From contig JAQOOI010000080.1 of the NCBI GenBank assembly GCA_028554645.1, forward strand, positions 434,001 through 498,000: a stretch of DNA of 64,000 bases, given 5' to 3'. Under the pieces are notes generated by a model, which was not told the DNA's origin, ran no database searches, and worked only from the letters and a program-made list of their open reading frames with translations. This stretch comes from Omphalotus guepiniiformis. Its lineage: Eukaryota; Basidiomycota; Agaricomycetes; Agaricales; Omphalotaceae. Positions 1 through 12,512 of this stretch are shown piece after piece (position 1 is the stretch's first letter; every line of letters begins with the position of its first letter). The translations under genes and the position numbers were made by a program.

Positions 1-360
1 GCAGAGAATTTGAGAGGTAACAGTTCATCTGAAGGACAGAAAGGTGTGAACATGTCGGCGATGCTCTTCAGCCGTTGTCTACGAACAAAACGGGTTCTTT
101 AAAGTAGGGAGGAGGTTTATGTATCCGTGCAACCATGAGATGCAAAATACCTTGTCAAGCCCAAAATAGGGGTAAATGCTGTCGAGGTCCTTGGAGTTGG
201 GACTCACCTTGAACTCGTTTTGCAGCCGAGCCTGTCGAGGAAATGAAGAGAGATTGTTTCGATATGCGCGGAGTAGAATTCGCGCTGTGTCGTATCCGAT
301 GGGCGAAGCTTCGATGACCATCTGGCCGCACGAGCTCATCCTCCAGCCCCGAAAAATCAT
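1..360 (-). CDS. possible 5' exon of an unrecognised gene running off the left edge
   Basis: An open frame on the minus strand could begin at the ATG ending at 360 or at an internal Met at about 339. It reads about 50 residues rich in Arg, Leu and Tyr (GYDTARILLRAYRNNL is visible). It then meets a good 5' splice consensus (AAG|GTGAGT on the minus strand, around 205-211), so the frame after that may be intronic. A possible acceptor (GTTCGTAG) follows near 81-88. The short basic helix with LRAYR faintly recalls LYR-motif mitochondrial assembly factors, but I do not recognise the protein. The 5' part of this exon is repeated at about 558-595 by a local duplication. Confidence 0.3.
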
Positions 361-810
361 CTTCGAGGATTTATCATTAAATTTTGGCTCAATTCTGAGC
401 GCTGAGCCGTGACATACTGAACGAGCAGACTTGAATATTGTGCCTTGGCCGAAACGAAATCTTGAGAAAAGTTTTCAGTTTAACATGCTTTGCTCTTTGT
501 TAAAAACATGTTAGAAACTCGAACCCTAACCTCGACGAAAGCTCACACACATCCTATGCACGAGCTCCTACCTTCAGGCCCAAAACATCATCTTCGCGCA
601 TCTATTGATGATTTTTAGCGCTATTCTGAGTCCTGGGATGCTGAACGAGGTGCCTTGTACATTGTACCTTGGCCGAAACGGAAGAATTTAAAAAAGTTTT
701 CAGCTTTAACGTGGTTTGCTCTTTGTTAATAACATGTGAGAAAAGGTGAGAAATTCTTAGAAACAGTGTTATAAACTCGAACCCTAACCTCGACCAAAGC
801 TCTCCTCGAG
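328..810. repeat. diverged tandem duplication, two copies of about 230-250 bp
   Basis: Copy 1 starts at about 328 and copy 2 at about 558, both with GCACGAGCTC. Shared blocks in the same order include CCTTGGCCGAAACG, AAAGTTTTCAG, GTTTGCTCTTTGTTAA, AACATGT and AACTCGAACCCTAACCTCGA. Copy 2 is slightly longer because of a small insertion near 740-765. There is no long ORF in it. It lies upstream of the putative minus-strand gene and may duplicate its promoter. Confidence 0.75.
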
Positions 811-1021
811 GCTCTAGTGAGATCTGAAAAAAACGCTTACATGGGAAAGGGTATCTTGTAATTCTGGATCACTTCCTCAAGGCGATGAATTTGCATTGGG
901 CTTTCAGCGCAGAGTGCTTCATGCACCATAGAATGGCCTATGTATGACAAGACATAACATACGAAGATCATACAGAATATCAACAATAAATGGCATAACA
1001 GACGTGACGAGTCTACATCTA

Positions 1022-3036
1022 TCAAAAGGTTATCTTTTTGTGTTCACCGTGAGGCACGATTCCTCCGGAACGAGGGTTCCCTCCTCTGGGTGCACCTCTT
1101 CCACCACCACGACCACCCCAGCCACCACCACGGCCTCCGCCACGTCCACCACGGTCACCTCCGCCACGTCCGCCAAATCCTCCGCCACGTCCGCCTCCGA
1201 ATCCTCCACCGCGTCCACCTCCGAATCCTCCGCCACGTCCTCCACCGCGTCCTCCACCACCGGGACCATCCCTTGGCTGTGAGTAATCCAGCCTGACTGA
1301 CCTCCCATCTAGCTCTGAGCCATTAGAAGATTCAAATGCTTTCTTCGCTCCCTCGATATCATCAAACTCAACGTATCCGAACCCTTTCGGGTTACCGGTT
1401 TCCCTGTCAGTGGGTAACCGGACGTTCTTCACGCCAAATTCGCTGAAGAACTCCCACACCATGTCCTCTGTCGCGTTGAAGCTGAGGTTACCAACGAACA
1501 GGGTACTACTAGGAGGACTCGTCTGATCGCCGAACACTTTCGCTCGTTTCTCCCGGCTGTTATCCTTGTTGGGAGGTGTGCTTATATCGACTTTGATAGC
1601 ACGACCGTCGATCTCCTGCCCGTTCATCTTCAATGCGGCTTCGAGTGCTTCAGTGGTAGCGAAATGGACGTAACCAAAACCGCGCGAGCGGCCGGTGTTC
1701 CGGTCCATTTGAACTGTCGCTGAGACGACTTCACCGCAGGATGCGAATTCTTCGGCTAGGCGATCGTTATCGACGTTCCAGGATAGCTGACCGACGAAAA
1801 TCGACTTGGATTCGCTCTCTTCCGTGTTACCGGCGGGAGCAGCGTCACCGTTGGCCAGTTTCTGCTTTTTTGTTGGTGCGGGCTCGTCGTCTATTGATTT
1901 GCGCTTGCCTGGGGAATGATTATCAGTAAGACGTGAGAAATTGGAGGGAAATTCCATTACCATTTACTGCAGATGCTGCTTTGGGCGCGTCGTCCATCTC
2001 TACGTCCGAGTCAGAGGAGCTGTCGCTAGAGCTACTAGCTGGTTTCTTGGCAGCCTTGGGGGACTCTTCGGAGTCAGAGTCAGAGTCGGATGAGTCGTCA
2101 GACGACGACGCTGCCTTTGCCTCTATCTTTTTAACTGGGGCTTTGGGTGCTGTAGCAAGCTTAGACTTGGGAACGGGTTTGCTCTCGCTTTCGGAATCAG
2201 AGGAATCGTCAGAGTCGGAATCATCCGCTTTTTTAGCGGGGGTGGGTTTAGATTCATCTTCGGAGTCAGAGGAATCGGAAGAATCGGAAGAAGCCTTTTT
2301 GGTGGGAGATGTCTTGGATGGGGAGGGTTTGACTGCAGGTTCATCTTCATCAGAGTCTGATGAAGATGGGTCTGCTTTTTTGGGTGCAGGCGCGACGGGC
2401 TTCTTCTTGGGAGCAGTGACCTTTTTGGGTGTAGGCTTTGCAGCCTTGGCATCGTCGTCCGAACTGTCGCTGTCGCTGTCGGACGAGGAAGATGCACCTT
2501 TGGCTTTGGAAGGAGATTTCTTCTTCAGCTGAGCGGCTTTGGGCTTCTCGTCTTCGGAAGATGACTCGCTACTTTCATCAGAGTCGTCGTCGGACTCATC
2601 TTTCTTCTAACAGTTTAGTTAGTATTTGGGTTCGCAGCAAGACATCCGTAGAGCGTACCTTGCCGTTGGCTTTTGTAGCTTTGGGTTTGTCCTTTCCCTA
2701 TGATTATATATAAGTAAAATAAGAGGTAGAGTGGAGCAGAACAGACGAACTTTGCCGTTGGCTTTTTTCGCCTTTGGCTTCTCGTCCTCAGCGTCGTCGT
2801 TCTTTCCGGATTGCTTGGCTTGTGCAGCCCTCTGAAATAAAAATATCATCGTACCGCATCGTATGAACGAGACTCGAAAATACACATACCGCCTTCTCCA
2901 GAATTTCCTTTGACGAAATAGGTTTTTGTTCGAGTACAGAGCTCTTATCGGCCTTGGTAGACTTGGTCTTGGAAACAGACTTCTTCTCAGTCTTTTTCTC
3001 TACCTTTTTCTCTGCTTTCTTGTCGGACTTGGCCAT
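1022..3036 (-). CDS. nucleolin / Gar2 / Nsr1-like nucleolar RNA-binding protein
   Basis: Five exons (3036-2890, 2831-2751, 2697-2659, 2606-1961, 1908-1022) join in frame to 599 residues. The N-terminus is a Lys-rich stretch, followed by about 200 residues of acidic Ser/Asp/Glu blocks separated by Lys-Pro-Ala segments. Two RRM domains follow, at about 340-415 (RNP2 IFVGQL, RNP1 RGFGYVHF) and 440-520 (LFVGNL, KGFGYVEF). The C-terminus is a Gly/Arg-rich RGG tail. This order of acidic repeats, two RRMs and RGG is that of S. cerevisiae Nsr1 and S. pombe gar2, which act in the nucleolus in pre-rRNA processing and 18S rRNA production. The acidic serines are expected casein-kinase II targets. The start is the first Met of the basic N-terminal exon. 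It is divergent from the REP gene. Confidence 0.93.
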
Positions 3037-3210
3037 TGTGTGAGAAGGTAGAGAACAGGATATAACCGATGTACGAAAAAACCTCAGGGTACTCAAAAAT
3101 TGTGCTTGAGGGCCGGCTGGGAGGATCACGTGAGCAGGTTTTCTTGATTACCCAATACATACTGACCAATCCTGCGTGTAGGATAATTCAATTTAATCAC
3201 CGGGTACTAC
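3037..3210. promoter_or_regulatory. 174-bp divergent intergenic region (nucleolin-like / REP)
   Basis: Only 174 bp separate the two start codons, so both promoters and both 5' UTRs must fit here or overlap. I saw no convincing TATA box. This region is inferred from gene layout alone. Confidence 0.45.
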
Positions 3211-5019
3211 ATGGACGAAGGCGCCTTCCAGGTCGTAATCATTGGAACAGGACTCACCGAGTCAATTATTGCTGCGTGAGTATCTTACAGATCATGTATC
3301 TTTATATATTTGAATTCATAACGACAAGTGCTTTGTCGAAGGCAGGTTTCAAGGTCGCACACATCGACGAGAATCCTTATTATGGCGGAAGTGAAGCCAG
3401 CCTTTCCTTGGAGGAATTCATTCAATGGATAAACGACTCTGGACGATCCGGAAAGCTATCATCTATTACTCGCTCGGATGTCGTACTTCCCCAGTCTCGG
3501 CAATATGCTATATCCCTTGCGCCTTCGGTTATAACATCAATCGGCCCTTTCATTTCATCTCTGGTGTCATCTGGAGTTTCAAGATATGGCGGGTTCAGAC
3601 TTGTTGAGCATATCGGAGTATTCGAGTCTATTGGAAAGGTTAGGACTGTTCCGAGCAGTAAGGAAGATGTGTTCAAAGACAAGACGATTAGTCTGGTGGA
3701 TAAGAGGCGTTTGATGAGGTTTCTGATGTTTGCGGCAGGAGAGTTTGAGGAGAAACAGGAGCTGGAAGGGAAAGCGGATGTTGCATTTATTGACTTTTTG
3801 AAGACGGTGTTTTCCTTGAAGGAAGAGGTGGCGACCACTATAGCTTATGCGTTGAGCCATTGCGTTTCTCCTTCTGGTATGTCACTCTTCTCTATTTGCG
3901 AAACGAATTAACAAGCATCACAAGACACTACACTTCCCGCTCTGCAACGTTTACGCCGATATCTTAGATCGACCGGCAGATATGGAGCTTCACCGTTTCT
4001 TGTTGGTCACTATGGAAGTGCAGGAGAGATTTCCCAAGGTTTCTGCCGGACTTCTGCTGTTTCTGGAGGTGTTTACATTCTAGGGAAGACGATTTCCTCG
4101 GTGACCTGCAATCCTGCTCCGGGAGAGGGTGTCACCGACTCGTCCCCAAGGTCCCCTGTTTATACTATCCATTTGTCAGATTTTCCTAGTCCTTTAACTT
4201 GCGATTTAATCATCTCTTCACGATCGCAAGTTTCGCAGGAGTTGGCTCGTCATATTCACCAGATCTCGCCTGCCTCGTCGGTAGACGATACACACCAGCA
4301 GCTAGCAGTTGCAAGATGTGTCGCCATCATTGATGCGCCTCTTTCCTTCTTGCGTCCGGAACATGTCGAATCCCCACCCGAGACAGATGTGTACGAAGAT
4401 CAACCATCAACTGCTGAGTCTCCTTCTCAGAACTCGCCTATGGATACAGGGATGTTAGTGTTCCCTCCGACGTCTTTACCAAATGGACTATCTCCATCTT
4501 CTGTAACTGTATTGATCGTCGGTGAGGGAACATTGTCAACCCCACGAGGAAAATGTGTGTATTTATACGTTCTCGGAATATTTCTTTCTTAACGTGATGC
4601 CCATAGGGATTGTATACATCTCGACTCCCGTTGAGGACGTGTCGAGAGTATCGGCTGAGACACTACTCAAACCTTACCTCGATGCCACACTCTCACTCTC
4701 TTCCGATGCTTCAACCTCCATTTCCCCCCTGTTTACGGCGTACTATTTACAACATTCAACACTAGTACCCGCACCGTCAGAATCATTGGATTCTTCTCCT
4801 TCTGGACGTTCTCCGTATCTCATCGTCCCTCAGACACCCCTTTATCCCCTCCCTGACCTTCCGGATGTGGCAGCTATTAATGCAGAAGCGGTTTATTGGG
4901 AAGCGGTACGGGTACTTCGATCGTATAACCATAGGCCCGAAGATGAAGGGGGTGATGAGGAAGGAAGGAGTTTCTGGCCTCCACTTCCGTCAGGGGAAGA
5001 AGATGAAGAAGAGTTTTAG
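3211..5019 (+). CDS. Rab escort protein (REP / Mrs6 family)
   Basis: Exons 3211-3275, 3329-3876, 3925-4554 and 4607-5019 give 551 residues. The N-terminus has the dinucleotide-fold signature of the GDI/REP family (VVIIGTGL then a second strand ending HIDENPYYGG). It is followed by the conserved SRQYAISLAP, GVSRYGGFRLVEH and SKEDVFKDK blocks, and by FLVGHYGSAGEISQGF in exon 3. REP binds newly made Rab GTPases and presents them to geranylgeranyl transferase II. REP is favoured over Rab GDI because of the length, the REP-like wording of the SRQYAI block and the long low-complexity insertions around residues 300-430. The tail is acidic (EEDEEEF) and lacks a prenylation motif. All introns are 48-53 nt. 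Confidence 0.88.
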
Positions 5020-5295
5020 GTTGTAGGAGCTTCGTAGGAGTTGCAGTCCTTCGGCCTTCGGAAGCCCGGAAGAAGTGCTACTCGGATTTTGTTTCGTGAT
5101 TTAAATACATAGTATTTGCTTATGGATTCAAATTCTATACTTGGTGTAATTGTTGTAGGATTTACTTGTAGCTTTTTTGATTTCGCTGAAGCGCCCGAGA
5201 AGCGCTCGGACTCAAACCAGCCACTTGTAGCGGGCCGGTGTCTCACTCCGACTCTTGAAGTTGTCGCGACTCTTGGCACTACGACGACCTAGGCA

Positions 5296-7516
5296 ATGCG
5301 TGTTCGGCTTCAAACCAACTCGAGCAACCTTCCCGAACTAAAAGCATGGTTTTCTTTCCCTCCTACTCATGACAACGAACAGGACTACCCATCAAAAGTC
5401 TTAGACTTCAAAAAGTCGATATGCAAGTCTGTCAAGATTTTGCATGAAGCCAAAGCCCAGTTTCGTGATATTGTATGCGAGCTGGATGGGTTTGAGCTCT
5501 TAGATGAGCTTGATATCTTTGGTGTACTTCGAGAGGGTGATCTTGTTGTTATCAAGACAAAAGAGGAGGGGCCTGTGGTGGGACAGAAGAGGAAGGCGGA
5601 GGATATGGGTGATAGTAAGTGTTGCGTTGTTTTTAGTTCTATTGATGTTGAGAGGAACTCAGATGACAATGCTAAGAGGCGTAAAGCAATAAGAACGGTA
5701 CCTTCTCCGGAGAAGAATGAGTCAACGGAAATGGGCGATAGTAAGTGTTGCTCTTGCTTTTCGTTCTCTGAATTGATGTTGAGTGGTACTCAGATGTCAA
5801 TGTTCAGAGGCGTAGATCAATGAGAATGCTACCTGCTCGAGAGAAGAGTGAGTCGAGTGCGGTGTCGACTGCGACGGACTCAAGCACGTCAGACTCAGAT
5901 GTCACTCCTAAGAGGCGTAGCGCAAAAAGAACGATTCCTCCTCCAGAAAAGAGTGGGTTGACTGCGGTGGACTCAAGCACGTCAGATTCAGACTATCATT
6001 ACCAGTCCGATACAGGTTCTTCGTCCTCCTCTTCAAGCGACGAAGAGTCCTCAGATCGTCCTCGGCCTCAAAGCGACGAAGAGTCCTCTGATTCGTCCTC
6101 GTCCTCCGAGTCCGACTCTTCTAGTGACGAAGAGTCTTCTGATTCGTCTTTGTCTTCTTCATCCTCATCACCACCTTCCGTGGACACTTCAAAATTGAAG
6201 ACTCGTGCACCACCTAAGCAAACGTCCAAGTAAGCGACTAGCTTTCGGTCTCAATATTATTTTCTGACTCGGAACATACAGTGTCAAACTAACTGATCTA
6301 CGCTTTGAATTTGTTCCTCCGGGACAAGGGTCTACACAAACACATAAGCGCAATGTTCGTAGGCGACTCAAAAAGAAACACGATGGTGTAGTCAAAGGAC
6401 AGAGTCCATTGCCAAAGCCCACTTCCGTAGCGCCTCCTAAACGCACATCTTCGGTCAATGCTGCACCTTTGGGGAGTAAATCTATTTCCCAGGCCAATGC
6501 AGATCATTCGCGGCAGACGAACGATTTGAACCTTTCAATGTTCTCACTCGGGAATAAAAATAAAAAGAAAGGTTTCAAACATGCATTGGTGATGCCTACG
6601 ACGGGAAAGAAGGTTTTTGGTGAAGTTGCTTCACAAGATACCTCTACAACGGCTGCAGCAACTAGTGGGCACGCAGATTCTGGATCTACGGCGGATTTGT
6701 ACACGCAAGACGCTTTGGGTGCTCCTCTGCCTCCATCTACAGCTATCTTCACGGATCCTGCAGTGCCCTCGTCGTCCTCTCGTGATGTTCGTCTTGTACC
6801 GCCGTCTGAACAGCAGGACATGGGAGTCCTCCCCCGAAATATGTTCGTGACGAGCATCGATGTTGAGGAGGGTATATCGGCTTGGGGGAAGAAGAAGGAG
6901 CGCAAGAAACAAAAGCAGGGACGAAAGGACACTGCACAGGCCAATGGAGTAGATTCCTCTATTCCCTTTGCCGGTTCTCAAGAGGTGGGTTACTCCCAAC
7001 GAGCAGCTTCTAATTCTGGGACACGAACGAATCACATTGCGAAGAAGTCGCCTGGTAACCACCCGGAGAAAGCTGACGCAGCCTACGATGAAGATATCGT
7101 TGTATTGGATTACGGAGACGATGTCGGAGTAGAATCTGAGGATTCGAAGGCTGCTTTAGTATGGACCGTCGCGGAGGAACAATTTGAAACCTCTAAAGTG
7201 GTTGCTATCTTAGATCAGCTCTCAGTCGGCATGCTAGTAGGGTGGAAGGTTGGTTAAGATGTTTTTGCTATGTTTTGCTGCGCCTCTTACACATGTTTTT
7301 CAGGATTTAGGCATAAATCCTAGCACGTTCACGCCGGAGGTTTTGCTACACCTCGCTACTGTAGTGGGTAAGTCTGCTGATGAGAGGACCGTATCGGTTC
7401 AGAAATTGGTCAGGCCTGGCGGGGAGGAGTTGGCGGAGGATCTGGATGTGACGTTTGAGTGGGATGAGGTCATTAGGATGAGTTGGAAAGTCTTGGATAG
7501 CATTCAGCGCAGGTGA
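5296..7516 (+). CDS. coilin-like protein (Cajal-body scaffold)
   Basis: Exons 5296-5614, 5663-5740, 5794-6229, 6282-7248 and 7304-7516 give 670 residues. Residues 1-100 match the coilin N-terminal self-association domain (MRVRLQ start, then DGFELLDELDIFGVLREGD). A Ser/Asp/Glu-rich region follows at about 150-260. Next comes the conserved FVPPGQGSTQTHKRNVRRR segment near residue 290, then a Lys-rich linker and a C-terminal block (about 570-670) placed like the atypical Tudor domain of coilin. In animals and plants coilin organises Cajal bodies, where snRNPs and snoRNPs mature. I infer the same role here. Reading through the intron after exon 3 would stop at once, but splicing restores the conserved block, which supports the model. 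Introns 1 and 2 belong to an internal duplication (separate entry). Confidence 0.8.
5605..5940 (+). repeat. tandem exon-plus-intron duplication inside the coilin-like gene
   Basis: A unit consisting of ATGGGYGATA, a GTAAGTGTTGC... intron ending in ACTCAG, and an exon beginning ATGWCAATG followed by RAGGCGT and a Pro-rich segment occurs twice with its intron. It occurs a third time without one (around 5894-5955). Intron 1 (5615-5662, 48 nt) and intron 2 (5741-5793, 53 nt) are nearly the same sequence, including the TTGATGTTGAG branch-site region. Each exon unit adds an R/K-R-R plus PxPEK-type motif. Confidence 0.85.
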
Positions 7517-7792
7517 TACTGTATCTACATCAATAGTATACGAAGAGCATCCGTGATATACGCATCTTGATTTTTGGGTGAACACATTTTGTCAGACTTG
7601 AGTGTAAGCAAACGGACAGGACCGGGCTGAGGGACGGTCAGGGCCGAACCGGTTGCAATGTTGACCCGGCGTTGACGCGTTTGGCCGGCTTGACTCAGTT
7701 GAAGATTCAGTGAAAAATCGCAGGGCCGTCTAGGCTGCCGCTTGATCCACCTTTTTTCTCGTCTGGGCTTTGTCCAAATTCACGGCGGCGAA

Positions 7793-10700
7793 ATGCTGCC
7801 CAAAGTCGCCACTACCATATTACATTCTACGTCGAGGGCTGCTGCTGCTGTACAGGGCCAGTCTCATACTATCAGAAATGTTTTACAGCTACAGTCCTCA
7901 TCACCGTCGTCTTCAAGTAAGAGTAGCTCTCCAGGTTCCAACTATTTCAACTCGAATTGGAATGGAGGCCCGAGCTCAGGAGGCAGAGGGGGGCGTTTCA
8001 CCCATGGTTATCTGGTGAGGAACTATTCTCTCGTGTATAACCTGTTGATTTTGACGTTTACTTCCAGGGCGCTTCCCGAGCCGTGACACAAGCTGAGCCA
8101 GCCGTCGCAAGTGACACAGGCTACGTTCAATCTGATGAACCCGAGGAAATTGTAGTCACTACTAGGCGGGTTTCCATCCATCCCCACCGTCGACTCAGAA
8201 GTCAAAGTCTTTCGTACAATCCGCAAGAGCGGGCGCAGAAACTCGGTGTTCTGAGTACGGTTCAGAACTTTGCACGTTCACGGCATGCTTTTGCTCAACC
8301 ACTGTCGACTGAGGACCTCAGTACTGAGGTGGCTGAGCACCCTCCTTCTCCCGTCTTGACCCGTCGAAATTCGACGGCGAGTGCTACATGGAACGAATCT
8401 GCTGTCGATATCAATGACTTGCCACCGCCCTTGCAATCCTCACCTCCCCGAGTAGAAATTGATTATACGTACCCGAAACCGCCTTCGATGGAAGTTTCCT
8501 TGGGTGACCCTCGCGCTGAAGAGAGCAGCGAATTCTATCAAAGACTCATGACCGTTCGCTCGTCGGGTGACAATGAGGCTGCTATCCGTGTTGTCAACGA
8601 ACTACGTGCCGCCGAACTAGGATCCTCCTTCCAGCCCTCCATTCGTGAGTACAACCTAGCCCTTGAAACGTTGTACGTCACACGGCGCCCTGGCCAGCCT
8701 TTGACGATGTCACTCGAGATATACAATCATCTAATAAACTCTGGACTTAACCCGAACTATCGAACCTATATTTCGCTCATCCAGGCCTTGTGTGATCGTG
8801 ATCATGAGGTCATCTGGGCATTGACAGGCCTCGAGAACAAGGAGAAATGGCGCAAGAACACTATGCTGTCTGTGGAAAAGTATGGTCCTGCTCGTTATGA
8901 CATGGAGCAGAGGAAGTCTCTTGAAGCGGAGAACAACTTCACTTCTGCGATTGCACTCTTCCAGGCTTTGGTCTCTCTTAACAGCGCTGAATTCATTCCG
9001 TTCTCTGTCTTCACTCGCCTCCTCCGATCTTGCGCCCACTACGGAAACATTGATGCTGCTATCCTCATCTGGGAAAGTATTGAGAAGCGGTCCAACGTGA
9101 AGCCAAGTGCTGTCATGTACAAGTACATGATCCAGACCTTCGCTCGTGCTGGCGAGGCTTCGGCGGCAGAAGACGTTTTCAATCATTTTCGTGAAACGTG
9201 TTCCAACGGTTCAGTAGAATGGAGCACGCATGATGGGGATATGTTAGGTCCTAGTCGTGCATTGATGATGACTTGGAATCATATGATAGAGGCTTATTTC
9301 AAGGTGGGAATGCCTGACAAGGCTGTTGCGTTAGTGGAAGAGATGTTGAAGGCTCGTGATGATGGCTCTGAATCTACAATCGACCAGATTCCTTCCCCCT
9401 CTCCGGCGACTTTCACCACAGTCATCGCGGGTTTTTGTCATTCCGGGGATTTACAAACCGCTTTGGCCTGGTTCGAACGTCTGTTACATCAGCCATCTCC
9501 TTCTGCGCATCCCTTCGATTCTACTCCGGTTCCTACTCGCCCAGATGTGCTGGCATGGCGCGTTCTGTTCGAGACATTCGTCGCAAAGCCAGAGATGTTG
9601 GACCAGTTAAACGCCTTATGGGTCAAGTTCCTGGACATTGGGGTGAACGATGGCATCCAAGTCAGGACCGTTGATCGACTATTGGTACTCAAAGCGAATC
9701 TTGACCACATCACGTCCATTCAAGCAGCGTCTAACGGGCAAAAGTTATCTGACCAGAACAGGAAAGAAATACTTGACACTCTTGCATTTGTCGAACAGCA
9801 TGTCGCTGAACTAGGCATTCCTGGTCTTATCGAGAAGCATCTCTACATCATAAAGCAGTATTTCGACATTGGTCTTTTCACCTCTGGTTTGGAGTTTGGC
9901 CTCAGATGCGCCGAGTCCGTTCGCGCTGACAATTCTTCTAATGTGAATAACTTTATTCACAACTTTGGCGCACTCGTCCTCGATCGGGTTTTAGCTGGTG
10001 AACATATGGCTTTGCCGCAAGCGCTGAGATTGAATGCACTTTGGCGTGGTGATGACATAGAGGACAACAATCACGGAAAAATGCTCCTTCTGCATACATA
10101 TGCACATGCGCGCCGCCAAGGGTTACCGGAGTTGAGCGAGACAGAGTGGAAGACGATACTTTCCGCCGCTGCCACGATGGAGGTCTTACCTCCTACTGGC
10201 GGACAGTTTTTCTCCACTTACGCGTTCGATGGCATTGTACCGTTCTTGAAGGATATGGTTATTGCTCTACCCAATCTCCGACTGGACACTCTCGATTCGG
10301 ATTTGCGCACTGCCGTTTTCAGAGCTGTGCTCTGGCAAAGATCCTTTAACGAGGTCAAAGATCTGTTTGCAGAGCTACAGATTACCGAAGCGTTTGCGCA
10401 GTTACTCGATGAGGTGGATTCGTCGTCTAATTCCGATGCTGCTTCGACGTGGAGTCAAGCCCCCGAGGTTGCAAGAGAACATTTCCGAAGGTATGATTCT
10501 CGTTATGATTCGCCCACATTCAGCACAGCGCCTACGTCCCCGGCTATGCCAGTAGACGTGAGTATGCCCGAGGTGCCGTATGAGGGTAGAGACATTCCTC
10601 AATCATCCGCATTCATGGATCGGACACTCACGAGGCAGATGGAGGATGCATTGACCAAACGTGTTCTTCCGTCATCGAATGTTGGCCCTGTCATCGGCAT

Positions 10701-12266
10701 CGTATGGGACATGTTCGAACGTGGGCTCAAGCAACATAAGCTACCGGCACCCTACACGCTCGCTCGGCTCTGTCAGGCGCTCGGTAGAGCCAAGGAGACG
10801 GACAAAGTGAAGGAGGTGTATAAAGCTTCGCAGATCCTTCTTGCCAACATGGAGAATGATAAGAAACTGCAATCCGACTCGTGGTTTATTATTGAGGACG
10901 GGATGATTATCGCTTTTGCACAGGCTGGAGAGATTGATGCGGCTCACGTTCACCGGATGCGAATTCTTGCGCAGGGTGGTTCCCCTTCTGCTGATGCATA
11001 TGGTGGCTTAATTTTACACGTCAAGGACACTACGGACGACACAAGTAACGCCATGGCACTTTTCCAAGAAGCTGTAGCGCGTGGGGTGAACCCTAATCAG
11101 TACCTTTACAATAACATCATCTCGAAACTTGCTAAAGCGCGCAAGGCTGATGCCGCTCTCGAGTTGTTCTCGCAGATGAAAGAATCGGGCATCGCTGCTT
11201 CTTCGATCACGTATGGTGCTGTTATTGGTGCTTGTGCGCGAGTGGGTGATGTTGCGTCGGCTGAGGTGCTGTTTACGGAGATGGCGCGTGCTAAGAGCTT
11301 CAAGCCGAGAATACCACCGTTCAATACGATGATGCAGCTTTACACCACTACGAAGCCTAATCGTGAGCGAGCGCTATTCTTTTACAATGAACTGTTGAAT
11401 GCGGGTGTCAGGCCTACCGAATACACATACAAGGTTTGTGGTATTTATTTGTCTTGGTCGGTGGCGTCTTACTGATCAGGGTTTCTTACTTAGTTGCTTA
11501 TGGAGGCGTATGTCATTGAACCCATCGACATCACAAAGGTGGAGCAGGTCTTCCAGGAACTGTGCCACAGTCCCAATCTGCAGGTCCAGGGAACCCATTT
11601 CGCTACCTTGATCAACGCCTATGGTTGTGTTGCTAAAGATCTCGACAAAGCACTTGCTGTCTATGCATCTATCGCTACTCATCCCCGCCGGCCTAGAGTT
11701 GACGCACTCATTTATGAAGCATTGACCAATGTCTTCGTTGCTCATCGCCGAATGGATTTGGTGCCCGAGTACATGTCACAGATGAGCGCTGCTGGCGTGC
11801 ACATGACGGCTTATATTGTCAATTTGCTCATCAAGGGTTATGCCGCTGTTGGAAATATCGATACAGCTAGGGATCTCTTCGAGAGCTTAGTTGATCCCCC
11901 TGAGGGTATTGCGGCTTTGCACAATCATGCACCTCATGAGCCTTCAAAGTCACCTGTGATTGATCCCATGGAGCCTGTTTACCGAGAGGTACGTGTCGCG
12001 GTTTATTTGTTGTGTGCTTTCTGACGAGTTGATTTTTTAACCTAGCCCTCGACATGGGAAGCCATGGTACGGGCGGAACTCGGTGGTGGGCACCGAGATC
12101 GTGCAGTGGCTCTTTTGGAAAGATTACGGACTAGGTGAGGACTTTCAACCCATGGATTGCGATATTGGAAGCTTAAGGGTCCCTTTTTTTTCTCAGACAA
12201 TATCCAGATGCCGTCTTCAACAGGATTAGTGGTATCATGGTAGATCACTCTCAGATACTACCATGA
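7793..12266 (+). CDS. large pentatricopeptide-repeat protein, probably mitochondrial
   Basis: Exons 7793-8014, 8068-11433, 11494-11988, 12046-12134 and 12197-12266 give 1413 residues. The N-terminus is basic, Ser/Ala-rich and low in acidic residues (MLPKVATTILHSTSRAAAA), as expected of a mitochondrial presequence. PPR helical pairs are visible in two clusters. One lies at about residues 230-550 (YNLALETLY, FSVFTRLLRSCAHYGNID, TWNHMIEAYFKVGMPDKA). The other, best conserved, lies at about 1050-1350 (YNNIISKLAKARKADAALEL, ITYGAVIGACARVGD, FATLINAYG). PPR proteins bind organellar RNA and act in its processing, stability or translation. The target of this one cannot be read from the sequence. The last two exons are short and in frame. 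Confidence 0.9.
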
Positions 12267-12268
12267 TA
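12233..12268 (+). repeat. 11-bp perfect stem-loop across the PPR gene stop codon
   Basis: TATCATGGTAG at 12233-12243 and CTACCATGATA at 12258-12268 are exact reverse complements with a 14-nt loop. The TGA stop at 12264-12266 lies in the right arm. It could affect transcript 3' ends, or it may be chance. Confidence 0.5.
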
Positions 12269-12512
12269 GTGTTATCATGCTTCCCATTTCGCTTTGCATT
12301 TTTGTCTACTTATCGCAGATGTCCATTCATTTATCAACCTTATTCAACTGTATCATAGCTAAATATCAGTAGATCAGTATAGTGTATAAGTAGGATAGTA
12401 GGATAGACTCAAAAGTACGGCTGTAATACGTACAACTACAGTGCAATCATAACACTCATGATTCTCTCAATTTTCAAAAAAGGCAAATGTGCGATTGAAC
12501 ATTCTGCAAGTA

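Noticed and set aside
1933..2532. Long plus-strand ORF rich in Ser/Glu opposite the nucleolin-like gene
   Set aside because: It is the antisense of the acidic Ser/Asp repeats of exon 4. The minus frame joins correctly to two RRMs, so the plus frame is a by-product.
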